Assembly (NCBI RefSeq): GCF_014639435.1
Contig: NZ_BMFZ01000002.1
Span: 186,001 to 250,000, forward strand
Reading direction: 5' to 3'
DNA length: 64,000 bases
Source: Hafnia psychrotolerans
Lineage (GTDB): Bacteria > Pseudomonadota > Gammaproteobacteria > Enterobacterales > Enterobacteriaceae
Positions 24,705 through 34,150 of the stretch are shown in pieces (positions within the stretch are counted from its first letter, which is position 1; each line of letters opens with the position of its first letter). The translations under genes were made by a program, and so were the position numbers. The notes beneath the pieces were generated by a model. That model made no database searches. It saw only the letters and a list, made by a program, of their open reading frames with translations, and was not told the DNA's origin.

Positions 24705-25969
24705 AAGCTGTCATCCGCCGTCTTCAGTGAGCCACGCTTCATCACACCGACGAGCCATTTGAAGAAACCAGGTGCCTGCAGGAGCAGCATAAAACCAAAC
24801 GCGGCCTGATAGGCTATTTGCGGATAATGACCTGCGACATCCATTGGCCAGAATCCAATGATCACCCCGAACAGCGTTTGCGTGAGAAAGGCACCGAACA
24901 AGATAAGCAGGTTGAGACAGGTCGCCGCGCGGCCGGTCATTGCCGGTGACACATTTTGCGCGACAATGGTGTATTCAAGTCCAGCGATGGTGCCGATGAG
25001 TGTGAAACCTATCGACAATGCGGGAAGCAAAGGCACGATATTTAATGCACAAAGCACCTGCACGGCCAAAAACAGCGCAATACCGATACCCCCCACATCC
25101 AGCGGTTTAATGTTAAATTTTCCGGCCCATTGCGTTACCGCCCCCACGGACAACGACCCCACCACGACCGCCCCCATGCCGACGAAAAGATAAATAGAGG
25201 TTTCCGCGTTGCTATACTGCCCTACGTCCTGCAACCATTTCCCCATCCACAGCCCCTGCAAACCAAAAGCGACAGTGTGAGGGAGCAGCAACAGGCTGAT
25301 CACTTTGCGAAACGCCCGATCTTTATATACCTCAAGCAATGAGGCGAGGCTCGGCCACTTCACCATTTTGTGTTCGACAGGATCTTTCGGTACCCACAAG
25401 GCGATAGCCAACATCACCATCAGCGTGATACCTGCCATGACAAAAAACAGCGTCCGCCAGGAGATAAATCCTACTACCCAAGCAACTGGCAAGGTTGACA
25501 ACATCGCGCCCAGTCCCCCTGCCGCGAGGAGATACCCATGAATCGACGGTAACTTGCGCACAGGCACCCAAAATGACAGCACTTTAATTGAGCCCATAAA
25601 ACATGCCGCCAGCCCCAACCCGATGAGTATTCTCGCCAGCAATAAGGTGGCGAAGCTATGCCCGATACCAAACAGCACCGCCCCTACCGCCGCCACACCA
25701 AGCAGTGTGAGCTGCACACGTTTCGGACCATAACGATCAAGCGCCAGCCCAACCGGCAACTGCGCCAGAGAAAATGAGAAGAAATACGCACTGGATAAAA
25801 TGCCGAGCTGCCCGGCCGACAGCGACATTGCCGAAATCAGAAATGGTGTTAATACCGCATTAATATTCCTGAACAGAAATGACGTGCAATGCCCAAAAGC
25901 AAACGGCAAGAAGATGTGCGTCATTACTTTAGATGCGCTCAGCGACGGAGACGAAGATATTTCAGCCAT
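24701..25969 (-). CDS. Major facilitator superfamily transporter
   Basis: A 422-residue protein with about 12 hydrophobic segments and the MFS loop motif (ALDRYGPKR) between helices 2 and 3, plus the repeat LARILIGLGLAACF. The substrate is not recognisable; it resembles the organic-anion/DHA1-like members loosely. It lies 26 bp after the cupin gene and overlaps the GST gene, so it belongs to the same transcript. Within a cluster that also encodes a second polytopic membrane protein, it may import a precursor or export the product. Confidence 0.85.
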   Translation of the reverse strand: MAEISSSPSLSASKVMTHIFLPFAFGHCTSFLFRNINAVLTPFLISAMSLSAGQLGILSSAYFFSFSLAQLPVGLALDRYGPKRVQLTLLGVAAVGAVLFGIGHSFATLLLARILIGLGLAACFMGSIKVLSFWVPVRKLPSIHGYLLAAGGLGAMLSTLPVAWVVGFISWRTLFFVMAGITLMVMLAIALWVPKDPVEHKMVKWPSLASLLEVYKDRAFRKVISLLLLPHTVAFGLQGLWMGKWLQDVGQYSNAETSIYLFVGMGAVVVGSLSVGAVTQWAGKFNIKPLDVGGIGIALFLAVQVLCALNIVPLLPALSIGFTLIGTIAGLEYTIVAQNVSPAMTGRAATCLNLLILFGAFLTQTLFGVIIGFWPMDVAGHYPQIAYQAAFGFMLLLQAPGFFKWLVGVMKRGSLKTADDSL

Positions 25970-25995
25970 GATGATACCTTTAATAATTAAGTAAT

Positions 25996-26499
25996 TTATT
26001 TCGAATGAGGCGAGTACGTTTTATCTCCATCGTTTCGTAATAGTGTTCCCTGCTTTGCCATACCCGGCAAATTCTGGATCACATACAAAACCAGATTTTC
26101 ATTCTCCTGATTAATAAACTGATGCTCACTCCATGCCGGCACATATATAACGTCACCGCTGGCCAATGGCGTCGGGGATTGATTATCCAGCACCAACTCC
26201 CCCCTTCCGGATATCACCACGTACAGATGCCAAAAGGAGTGAGAGTGTGACGTGGTGTGGTCGTTGGCAGGAATAACCTGAACGGTGACAGACAGGTCAT
26301 GCAAGGTTTCTCCCTGCTTCTCCCGATGGGGATTTTCAAGAAACAGTGCACCGCGGGGGGTGAATCCTTCTGTTTGCAGGGCCAGTAAAATAGACGACTG
26401 CTTCCAGATGACGCTCTCTTCGCGAGGGCGCTGGTTATCAACCAGATAGCGACTGAATGACCGCAAGTTTCCCTGCTGTAAGACGTTGTGTTCGGTCAT
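25996..26499 (-). CDS. Cupin-domain protein
   Basis: A 167-residue single-domain cupin. The start at 26499 (MTEHNVLQQ) has GGAGG upstream and overlaps the stop of the flavoprotein gene in an ATGA. Metal-ligand positions are visible in cupin motif 1 (TSHSHSFWHLYVVISGRGEL) and motif 2 (LASGDVIYVPAWSEHQFIN). It may be an iron or manganese dioxygenase/isomerase or a ligand-binding protein; no substrate can be assigned. Translational coupling with the flavoprotein suggests joint function. Confidence 0.8.
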   Translation of the reverse strand: MTEHNVLQQGNLRSFSRYLVDNQRPREESVIWKQSSILLALQTEGFTPRGALFLENPHREKQGETLHDLSVTVQVIPANDHTTSHSHSFWHLYVVISGRGELVLDNQSPTPLASGDVIYVPAWSEHQFINQENENLVLYVIQNLPGMAKQGTLLRNDGDKTYSPHSK

Positions 26500-28343
26500 G
26501 CTGATGCCTCCACCGGTATCGTGAGCGGATATTCCTGACGGACGAGACGGCGCAGGCAACTCTTCACGCTGATATTCGCATCCTCAAACTGTCGCGATGG
26601 CAAATGTGGGCGTGGCAAGGCGTGGGTATAGTAATGTGGACCTTCGACGGGGAAACCGATCGCCCAAAGATTTTCGTCGGCCACTCCGCTGGCATTAATC
26701 GGATGCAGATCTCTATCTACCGCCATACCGCCCGGATGATAATCACCATTCATATAAGGCGTAATGAGTCCGTTCTTGAGCAGATTACGATTAAGCTCGC
26801 TGCCATCAGTCAGAGGGGAATATGCGTCGAGTCTGGCGATAATTATGGCGTCTACCGGACTCTGGTAATTTTGCCGGGTAAACTGGCCGCGCAGGACGAA
26901 GCGGGATTGGCTTTCATCGCAAACAATCTCGGTCGCGGGACCGCCGCCCAGGGTGACGACACCGGCAGCAAACAAGGCGAGTAGCTCCTGGTTTCTGCGC
27001 AGCGGAGGACCGAAAGAGATGCGATTAATAATCGGATTAAAGGATTCGATAAAGTAACGGTGTGATTCTGGTGTCAGCCCGTTCCATTCAACCGCCCGGC
27101 GCAAGGCTTCTCGCACATCGCGCAATACATCGGTCGCCGCCTTTAACGGGCTGTTCATATTGCCTAATTTAGCCTGTTGCAGGTCATGATTAACCAATTC
27201 AAGGAAGAATGCACACCAGGACGGGTAGTCATCAAACGTCCTGTTACGCAGCGGCCACAACACCTGTTTAATCTGCTCAACAACATGTTCATCGGCGCTG
27301 AATGTGTCCGGTTCCAACCGTGTCTGCGTCTGCGCGCACTGCCAGGCATAAGCCATCTCTTTAATTAAGAGCGGCAATATCTGTGATTGAAAATCGATCT
27401 GTTTCGAATTCCGCTCGGCAATATTGCTGGCAGCTATCGCCGCTACCGCCGCAGGCGTCAGAAATTGCCCGGTATGACGGCCGGTGAGCCCCTTCTGGTT
27501 AATGCCTCGCCCCGCAAACGGCAGACACTGGCGTGAGGAAAGCACGATTTTCGGCTCCCTTCCCGAGGCGATATATTCAAGCCCGTCGCCAGATTTGATA
27601 TAGCGTCCCCCGCGCCCGAGGGTCAGCGCCGAAATCGCATCATGCGCCGTCAGGCCAAATCCCTGAATAAGCACCCGAGATTTTGCCGAAAGCGTGTCAA
27701 GCCGCTTAACCGGATAGGGAGAAGTGTGATAAGCCAGCAGTGGATTGCGATCACCATGACGCTCGCAGAATGCCGAAAAATGGCTATCGCTGTGCGTGGG
27801 TTTACGGTATCCGTGCCCGGTGGTCAGGAAAACGAAATCACAGGGAATACTTTTTCCATCTTGCAGAATGACAGTAAAACGCTCGTCTTTGGTCAGGTTC
27901 ACGGCAAACTGACGATATTCGGTAAGCGTGATATTTTCCGGTAAAAGCTTAAGCAAACGCTGATAGTAATCCGCGAGGTATTCACCTAGCAGGGATCGGG
28001 GCAAATACTCCATATCCGTCAGCTCTGCCCCGACGCTTTGCGTAAAGGTGTCGTTATCACGCCGGTAGCCCGCCGTTTTTGCCCACTGAATAAACGATTC
28101 GCCTCCGGCTTTCAATGCCTGGCTATTACCTGAAAACAAGGTGATTTGAGAAGAGACCGTATTCACCAATAAATGCTCAGGTTGTTCTGCTGGATGGCTT
28201 CCCTGCCCCGGTTTTCCGGGATTAATAATATGCAGGTGAATAGGATCCTGAATGTCATCGTTAATGACATTTTCAATAATACGGTCAAGCACATTCAGGC
28301 CACGAGGACCAAAACCAATAATAGCGAGATGATTAACGCGCAT
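26496..28343 (-). CDS. FAD/NAD(P)-binding protein (NAD_binding_9-like flavoenzyme)
   Basis: A large 615-residue flavoprotein. The start at 28343 (MRVNHLAIIGFGPRG) follows AAGGAGAGATCC; an upstream in-frame stretch lies within the hydrolase gene and is rejected. The N-terminal Rossmann motif IGFGPRGLNVLDR binds FAD, and a second nucleotide-binding region appears at VFLTTGHGYRK and LIQGFGLTAHDAISAL. The architecture resembles uncharacterised flavoproteins distantly related to amino-acid N-monooxygenases, so N-hydroxylation of an amine is a reasonable guess, not a demonstrated activity. It overlaps the hydrolase gene by 11 bases and the cupin gene by four. Confidence 0.78.
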   Translation of the reverse strand: MRVNHLAIIGFGPRGLNVLDRIIENVINDDIQDPIHLHIINPGKPGQGSHPAEQPEHLLVNTVSSQITLFSGNSQALKAGGESFIQWAKTAGYRRDNDTFTQSVGAELTDMEYLPRSLLGEYLADYYQRLLKLLPENITLTEYRQFAVNLTKDERFTVILQDGKSIPCDFVFLTTGHGYRKPTHSDSHFSAFCERHGDRNPLLAYHTSPYPVKRLDTLSAKSRVLIQGFGLTAHDAISALTLGRGGRYIKSGDGLEYIASGREPKIVLSSRQCLPFAGRGINQKGLTGRHTGQFLTPAAVAAIAASNIAERNSKQIDFQSQILPLLIKEMAYAWQCAQTQTRLEPDTFSADEHVVEQIKQVLWPLRNRTFDDYPSWCAFFLELVNHDLQQAKLGNMNSPLKAATDVLRDVREALRRAVEWNGLTPESHRYFIESFNPIINRISFGPPLRRNQELLALFAAGVVTLGGGPATEIVCDESQSRFVLRGQFTRQNYQSPVDAIIIARLDAYSPLTDGSELNRNLLKNGLITPYMNGDYHPGGMAVDRDLHPINASGVADENLWAIGFPVEGPHYYTHALPRPHLPSRQFEDANISVKSCLRRLVRQEYPLTIPVEASA

Positions 28344-29142
28344 GGATCTCTCCTTCTGGAGGAAGATGGAGTTGTACAATATTTTCTTCGCCCTTAAAGC
28401 GCGGGAATAACGTTCGTACCTGCGGATCATGGCCTGGAATAATGTAGGTAAGGTCGGGGACAAGCTGCTTCATGGTATTGTGCGCCGCAAGCATGTCGGG
28501 AATATCCATCACGATTGGAAACGGCGTTGAGGCATCGATATGGTGCCAGTAATGCGCGGAATCGCTGGCCAGGACTATTTTGCCACGCGCCGTATTTACC
28601 GTGACAATTTGCAGCCCTGCGGTGTGCCCCCCTACAAGCTGCGTATTAATACCCGGTAAAATCTCCTCATGCTTGCCGACATAGCGCACTTTACCTTCAT
28701 GCAGGCGATAAACCGCATTGGCAATATTCTCCGGATCATAAGGCGCTCTTACATAGCGATGCAGCATGTGTCTGCCGGTGCAGTAATGCATCTCTTTTTC
28801 CTGCATATACAGCGTGGCATTGGGAAAGGCCTTGAGATTGCCGATATGGTCATAATGCATATGCGTAACGATAATTTTTTCAATATGGTTTGCGTCGACA
28901 TCCAGCTTTTGTAACAGCGACTCTGGCGCACTGTAATAATGTCGATTACGTTTCCCGGCCAGCTCGCGATTAAATCCGGTATCCACCATCAGCACGGTAT
29001 TTTCATGGCGAATTAACCAGCAATAAAAATCCAGTGGCATATCACTGTTATCGTGTTCATCGTGTGAAATAAAGTTTTCATTACGCGACCGGTTTTTATG
29101 TTCTGCGTAGCGCAGCGCATAGACTTCATATTCAGGTATCAT
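28333..29142 (-). CDS. Metallo-beta-lactamase-fold hydrolase (AHL-lactonase-like)
   Basis: A 269-residue MBL-fold enzyme. The dinuclear metal site HMHYDHIG is followed by GHTAG, SDSAHY and PGHDP, the arrangement seen in N-acyl-homoserine lactonases of the AiiA/AttM group and other lactone hydrolases. Substrate unknown: it could open a lactone intermediate, hydrolyse the finished product for self-protection, or quench a signal. It starts 17 bp after the first aminomutase gene and overlaps the flavoprotein gene. Confidence 0.82.
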   Translation of the reverse strand: MIPEYEVYALRYAEHKNRSRNENFISHDEHDNSDMPLDFYCWLIRHENTVLMVDTGFNRELAGKRNRHYYSAPESLLQKLDVDANHIEKIIVTHMHYDHIGNLKAFPNATLYMQEKEMHYCTGRHMLHRYVRAPYDPENIANAVYRLHEGKVRYVGKHEEILPGINTQLVGGHTAGLQIVTVNTARGKIVLASDSAHYWHHIDASTPFPIVMDIPDMLAAHNTMKQLVPDLTYIIPGHDPQVRTLFPRFKGEENIVQLHLPPEGEIHAR

Positions 29143-29159
29143 TTTTAATTCCGGGCAGT

Positions 29160-30500
29160 TTATACAGTGACGATTCTGGCCATTTCGTCGAAAGGCGTGG
29201 TTTTATCTTTATTTTCGAAAAAGAAATGTGACTCACCAAAGGCAGGTCGCAGATGGTCCAGCCACGAGGCCTGCGGGTCATATTTGGCAAAGAAAGGCCG
29301 ACGTACCCAGTCCGGGTTACGCGCCTGAAGAAATTGCAGCGCAAAGACTTTCTCGCCACGGATTTCTGTTATCCCATCAATCATAACTTTACCGGGGAAG
29401 GCACTCATTGAAGGGCCGCGCACCGTTCTCGCCAGCCCGGATACCGACTGATAAGCTTGCTGGAATATTTCCCAGGCTTTAAAGAGAGGAAGCCCGAAGT
29501 ATTCATTAGGGCCGGTATCCCGCTCGACAAACATGTAATAAGGGATAGCCCCGAGGCGCACACCAGTTGTCCACAGGGTCGCCCACCCTTTTGGATCTTC
29601 ATTAATATGGCGGATCAGCGGAGACTGCATTCTCACCGTAGCACCGGTGGCAATAATACGCTTCAACGCAGTCTGGGCTATTTCAGGCTGGATCTCCTGA
29701 GGGTGATTATAGTGTGCCATCAGGGCAAGATTTTTCCCCGCAGCCACGACCTCTTCGAACAAGCGTAATACATCGTCAGCGTCTTTATCGGTAACATAGC
29801 GCTGCGGCCAGTAAGCCACTGACTTTGTACCAATACGAATATTCTTGATATGGCTAAGCTCCGGAATAAGCAAAGGACGAATATAATCACCCAGAGCGCG
29901 CGCATTCATAATCATCGGATCGCCGCCGGTGATTAATACATCGGAAACTTCAGTATGACGCTTGAGATATTCAACCAGCAGTGCAGACGTTCGCGCCTCA
30001 AATTTAAGTTCATCCATGCCCACAAACTGCGGCCAGCGGAAACAAAAGGTGCAATATGCATGGCACGTTTGACCTGCAGAGGGGAAAAATAGCACGGTCT
30101 CTTTGTATTTGTGCTGAAGTCCCTGCACTGCTTCACCATTAAGCATAGGAACATTATGCGTAAGCTGTCCCGCCGGGTGTGGATTCATACGATGGCGGAT
30201 ATTATTAATGATCGACTGCAAAGTCGCTTCGTCTTTATTCTGACGAAGAGCATCACTGAGCTGAGAAAATTCATTTTCTCTCAGCATTTCACGATGTGGG
30301 AACGTCAGACGAAAAATAGAGTCATCCGGAATATTATCCCAATCGATAAGCTCATCGAGGATATATTGATTTACACGAAAGGGTAAAACCTGACTCAGCA
30401 CCTCAACGGTATGTTTCATTTCTGGAGTGAACTTTTCCCATTGAGGGGCTTTGCTGATAGTACGTTGGGTATAAGGGATAAATTTCGTTACTGCTGTCAT
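29160..30500 (-). CDS. KamA-family radical SAM aminomutase (first copy, 446 residues)
   Basis: PLP-dependent radical SAM protein of the lysine 2,3-aminomutase family. The [4Fe-4S]-SAM motif CHAYCTFC uses C146, C150 and C153; ITGGDP follows at about 194-199, and the PLP Lys is K371 in AFPGKVMIDG. Family enzymes move an alpha-amino group to the beta carbon. The specificity loop reads MFVERDTG..EYFGLPL, as in the long KamA subgroup rather than the clostridial lysine enzyme, so lysine is not assured as substrate. The downstream gap to the hydrolase gene is 17 bp; 132 bp separate it from the membrane-protein gene upstream, which may hold a secondary promoter. Confidence 0.85.
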   Translation of the reverse strand: MTAVTKFIPYTQRTISKAPQWEKFTPEMKHTVEVLSQVLPFRVNQYILDELIDWDNIPDDSIFRLTFPHREMLRENEFSQLSDALRQNKDEATLQSIINNIRHRMNPHPAGQLTHNVPMLNGEAVQGLQHKYKETVLFFPSAGQTCHAYCTFCFRWPQFVGMDELKFEARTSALLVEYLKRHTEVSDVLITGGDPMIMNARALGDYIRPLLIPELSHIKNIRIGTKSVAYWPQRYVTDKDADDVLRLFEEVVAAGKNLALMAHYNHPQEIQPEIAQTALKRIIATGATVRMQSPLIRHINEDPKGWATLWTTGVRLGAIPYYMFVERDTGPNEYFGLPLFKAWEIFQQAYQSVSGLARTVRGPSMSAFPGKVMIDGITEIRGEKVFALQFLQARNPDWVRRPFFAKYDPQASWLDHLRPAFGESHFFFENKDKTTPFDEMARIVTV

Positions 30501-30632
30501 TTTTATTACTCACATTGTCTTCAATTTAAAAACATGATTAATGGCCCTCGAATGGGGCGCACTTTTAATACTGATATTTGTTTTTTATATTCACCGGATA
30601 CAGATAACGACAACAGCGAACGCCTTAATTAT

Positions 30633-31847
30633 CTAATTATTCACCCATTGTGGCCTGCTTACTCCCCGTATAAGGCCATAAGCCCCATAACACAGCAGCT
30701 CGACCACTATCAGAGAGGAAAAAATGCTCACTGAAAGCAGTAGGCCATAATCAGCAATGTGAAAGAGGTAAAACACCGCAACAGGCGTCACCAGCGCAGT
30801 AAAGATACTGAAATTAATTACACCAAGACGGTTATTCGTCATCAGGACAGAACGAAAATATCCGCGGACAATCCACAGTGTCGAAACACCGATAATAGCG
30901 ATAAAGAAATACACATTCATATATAATGTTTTACTGCCTGACGGGAATAAATTAAAGCTATCCAGGATGACGCTCAGGAATATAAACAGTACCGGCGCAA
31001 CCAGACATTGAACGCTCAGAAATGTAAATAATGACTTGCCTGGCGGCTGATGCCCCAGGATCTTGAGCAGAATACTTTCGATATCAAGCACCGTACCAAT
31101 CGAAATACATATCATCCCAAAGGTCAGTGGCCAGTATTTTAAAACAGTGCCTCCCTCTGCAACTTGCCCTAAACAGATCACAACGATGATATTACTCATC
31201 AGTGATGAAGCTGACATAAGGAAAGCCGAAGCGTACGGCGCTAACAGCTCCGTATAGTTATGACCTGTGCTGTCATATAAACGTATCCCCTGCCAACGTA
31301 CCATAATGAATAGCAGGGTTGCCTCGGTATAGGCTCCGCAAACCAGCGCCACAATGGCCGCCATATCGACCGGCACCTGAAATCGGGTCAACGTAAAACA
31401 ACCGATGACCGACACCAGCACCCGCACTAAGGAAGCCCGGCTCATCAGTGCAGTTTTTCCTTCCAAAATACAGCATCCCTGCAAGTAACGCCTGACGGCT
31501 ACGGCCAATAATGAAAGCGAAAAGAAATGCGTGATGAATTCAATATGTGGCGTCATCTTTGCACTGAAGATTGAGACGGCAATATTGAATATAACAAAGA
31601 CGTTGACAGCCAGCAGCATAGCGAACATCAGCGTCTCCCGGCTCTTCCTTATTTTGATAACCACTGCGCACAAAGGAAAAACAAAGGCATTGGCAAACAT
31701 AAAGGTACTTAAGGCTATGGCATAATCTCCGGACGCCTGCAGACTATAGGCAGACAGAATGACCGAAATCAGCGGTAATTCCAGATTAAGTAAGCTAATA
31801 CTCATTGCGCTTGGCCACCATAACCTCAACATACCCCATGTATTCAT
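30633..31847 (-). CDS. Polytopic membrane protein, putative exporter
   Basis: A 404-residue protein with roughly 12 hydrophobic segments and short polar loops. I do not recognise a strict family signature. The overall pattern recalls MATE/flippase-type proteins with two six-helix halves. It overlaps the ATP-grasp gene by four bases, so its production is coupled to the presumed ligase, a common arrangement for product exporters. A role in export of the cluster's product or in self-resistance is inference. Confidence 0.7.
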   Translation of the reverse strand: MNTWGMLRLWWPSAMSISLLNLELPLISVILSAYSLQASGDYAIALSTFMFANAFVFPLCAVVIKIRKSRETLMFAMLLAVNVFVIFNIAVSIFSAKMTPHIEFITHFFSLSLLAVAVRRYLQGCCILEGKTALMSRASLVRVLVSVIGCFTLTRFQVPVDMAAIVALVCGAYTEATLLFIMVRWQGIRLYDSTGHNYTELLAPYASAFLMSASSLMSNIIVVICLGQVAEGGTVLKYWPLTFGMICISIGTVLDIESILLKILGHQPPGKSLFTFLSVQCLVAPVLFIFLSVILDSFNLFPSGSKTLYMNVYFFIAIIGVSTLWIVRGYFRSVLMTNNRLGVINFSIFTALVTPVAVFYLFHIADYGLLLSVSIFSSLIVVELLCYGAYGLIRGVSRPQWVNN

Positions 31848-33106
31848 TCTTTGACCTCATTACCAACCTGTTGCAAACGCTGATAAGGAACATAGTTATC
31901 AACCAGCCATTGATAATCTTCTCTCAGAGACGAATAAGAGGATCCCCAAAGCAGGATACCGCCAATGCGGTCGCGAACACTTTGTGGACGAACAAGCAGC
32001 GAACCGTGCTTCACTTCCCACACCGTTTTATATTCATTTGCGATATTGATGGCTTTCGTCAGGTCGGCACATTCTCCTTCACGATGGGGATACCACACCC
32101 AGGCGGCATAAGTTTCTGACTGTGGTACGGATTTTTTCCACTGCCCCATTTGTGAACGAAAATGCTGCTCTTCAATATTACTTCCGGAACAGAGTGCATG
32201 CATTTGCGGGATCCAACCGCCCGGCGCCCGGGCCGCAATCTCTAAAAATACGATGCGATTATCTTGTGTGAGGAAAGCTTCGAGGTGGGTTGCCCCGTCC
32301 GGCACATAGCCCAGAGCATCAAATACGCTTTGATTGTATTCATAAAAATGCTGATACAACGGGTCATTTTTTTCCAACGGCAGACTACCAATAGGTTTGC
32401 CCTCAATGAATTCCGCATTCGGATAGCTGTATTGGCAGATATAAATTTCTTCGATTTTACCGTTAAAAATCAGCGAGTCGATATGGTAAAGACGCCCTTC
32501 GATAAACTCATCGAGCTCATAGTTCGCGACATCACGGTTATCAGTGCACCAGCGGCGTAACGCGTCAGGATCCTCAATTTTAGCGATCCGCTCACTCCCC
32601 GCCGAGTCAATCTGCTTGGCAAAAACGGGATACCCCACGGCCTTTTCAATCTGCTGACAATATTTTTCCGGCTCACGCTGATACTTTACCGGCGAGAATG
32701 GCAGCGCCCTGGGAATATCTATCTTCCCGGCTTCCATTACCGCTTTCATACGCAACTTATTAATGAATGGCTCTATTTGCGCAAATGTCGCGCCCTTAAT
32801 ACCCAATATTTCACGTAACCGGGCAGCATGGCCGAGGAAATATTCGTCATTGGTGATAATTCTGACTTCAGACATATCGCTGATATGGCGTTCAGCGAAC
32901 AAATCTCGGCAAGCTTGCTCAAGACTGTCGACGGTAAAAGGATCGCAAATTTTGATATCGTCAAAACAGACTTTTTGATCTTCAGGCAGATTTCCCCATC
33001 CCTGATGTCCGGTAAGCAAACATACCGAAAACTGATCGCGGTCGATTAATTTATTCCAGTCAGCACGAAAGGTGACAATATTTTGAAGAATGATAAATGT
33101 TTTCAT
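31844..33106 (-). CDS. ATP-grasp domain ligase (L-amino-acid ligase-like)
   Basis: A 420-residue ATP-grasp enzyme. Recognisable elements are the ATP-binding strand YPVFAKQIDSAGSERI, the central E.DEFIEGRLYHIDSL, and the Mg2+-binding end FLEIAARAPGGWIP. The layout is that of the BacD/TabS-type ligases, which join two amino acids through an acyl-phosphate, or of related carboxylate-amine ligases. Here it would be the activating step that links amino acids in the cluster. It lies one base from the second aminomutase gene and overlaps the membrane-protein gene. Confidence 0.85.
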   Translation of the reverse strand: MKTFIILQNIVTFRADWNKLIDRDQFSVCLLTGHQGWGNLPEDQKVCFDDIKICDPFTVDSLEQACRDLFAERHISDMSEVRIITNDEYFLGHAARLREILGIKGATFAQIEPFINKLRMKAVMEAGKIDIPRALPFSPVKYQREPEKYCQQIEKAVGYPVFAKQIDSAGSERIAKIEDPDALRRWCTDNRDVANYELDEFIEGRLYHIDSLIFNGKIEEIYICQYSYPNAEFIEGKPIGSLPLEKNDPLYQHFYEYNQSVFDALGYVPDGATHLEAFLTQDNRIVFLEIAARAPGGWIPQMHALCSGSNIEEQHFRSQMGQWKKSVPQSETYAAWVWYPHREGECADLTKAINIANEYKTVWEVKHGSLLVRPQSVRDRIGGILLWGSSYSSLREDYQWLVDNYVPYQRLQQVGNEVKE

Positions 33107-33107
33107 A

Positions 33108-34139
33108 TTAACAATTCTCCAGTGAGTCCTGCTTAATAACTGTTGACCAGTCGTGGGTGTTTACCGTCTTGCCATAAAAATCAGTCACCGTCGCGGTATC
33201 GGTATTCCAGTGTTCGCTGGGAACAACGACTTTTCCGTATGCGCTGGGAATATCGATAACATGCTGCGGGAAGGCCAAACCGGAAAGTTCATTACGTAAT
33301 TGCGTCATGATCGCCATTTCATCTTCCAGGCTCATAACAAAGCGACGCGTTGAGGTCACTTCCTGACCATGATAAATATAGTAAGGTCGCACACCCAGTT
33401 CGAATAAATGCAGGAACAACGTTTTAAGTGTTTCTTTATTATCGTTGATGGTTTTTAAGAAAACGGTCTGCGTTAACATCACGTAGCCCATTTTTCTAAA
33501 TGCATGAATAAGCTCGATGACTTCAGGCTGAAGCTCATCGGGATGATCAATATGCAGGCTTAAATAGACCGTTGGTTTTGTTTTTGCCAACTCTTCCATT
33601 AATTCCATACGTACTTTGCCTGGGTTTTGTAACGGATAACGTGTGTGGATCCTCACGACCTTAACATGTTCGATTTCTTTCAACTTGTTAAACAGGTATT
33701 GCAATCCTTTTGGGTTGGTCAGAGGGTCCCCGCCACTGGCAATGACTTCATAAATGGTCGGATCATTGGTAATATACTCAACAATATCATCTATCTGAGA
33801 CATCTTAAGTCTACCTTCAACGTCCAGACCTACCCCGACACGATCCTGACGTTCGCAATAACGACAGTTCGCCGCACAGGTATAAGAGAGCAATACCAGC
33901 AGTTGACCATCATATTTCCTTACCGTGCCGAATACCGGTGTCGAGGTCTTTTCATTTAATAAATCCACATCCAGATTAGCCGGTAACGTTTCATATTCTG
34001 GATTAAATTCATACATGTCTCTGATTGCGACGCTTTTCTTAATCAGCTCTCTTAAATAGGGGGTGGTTTTTTCAGAGAATCGGGTTTCTTCTTCTTCAAA
34101 TTGTTTAATTTCAATCATATTATCTTTAGACATGCTCAT
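33108..34139 (-). CDS. KamA/EpmB-family radical SAM aminomutase (second copy, 343 residues)
   Basis: A second, shorter and clearly different member of the lysine 2,3-aminomutase family. The cluster motif is CAANCRYC (C88, C92, C95), followed by ASGGDPLTN, and the PLP Lys is K303 in PSAYGKVVVP. The region that in clostridial lysine aminomutase carries the substrate-binding Asp (CDLS.G..HF) reads YHGQEVTSTRRF here, so the side-chain contact differs and another amino acid is likely. AAAGG precedes the ATG. It is not the usual epmB gene: it lies in this cluster and shows no epmA partner. Confidence 0.85.
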   Translation of the reverse strand: MSMSKDNMIEIKQFEEEETRFSEKTTPYLRELIKKSVAIRDMYEFNPEYETLPANLDVDLLNEKTSTPVFGTVRKYDGQLLVLLSYTCAANCRYCERQDRVGVGLDVEGRLKMSQIDDIVEYITNDPTIYEVIASGGDPLTNPKGLQYLFNKLKEIEHVKVVRIHTRYPLQNPGKVRMELMEELAKTKPTVYLSLHIDHPDELQPEVIELIHAFRKMGYVMLTQTVFLKTINDNKETLKTLFLHLFELGVRPYYIYHGQEVTSTRRFVMSLEDEMAIMTQLRNELSGLAFPQHVIDIPSAYGKVVVPSEHWNTDTATVTDFYGKTVNTHDWSTVIKQDSLENC

Positions 34140-34150
34140 AACCTTTATAT

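Noticed and set aside
33108..34139. Second KamA protein as the housekeeping EpmB (EF-P lysine aminomutase)
   Set aside because: It sits inside the metabolite cluster, carries a different substrate loop and a long N-terminal part, and no efp or epmA gene is nearby.
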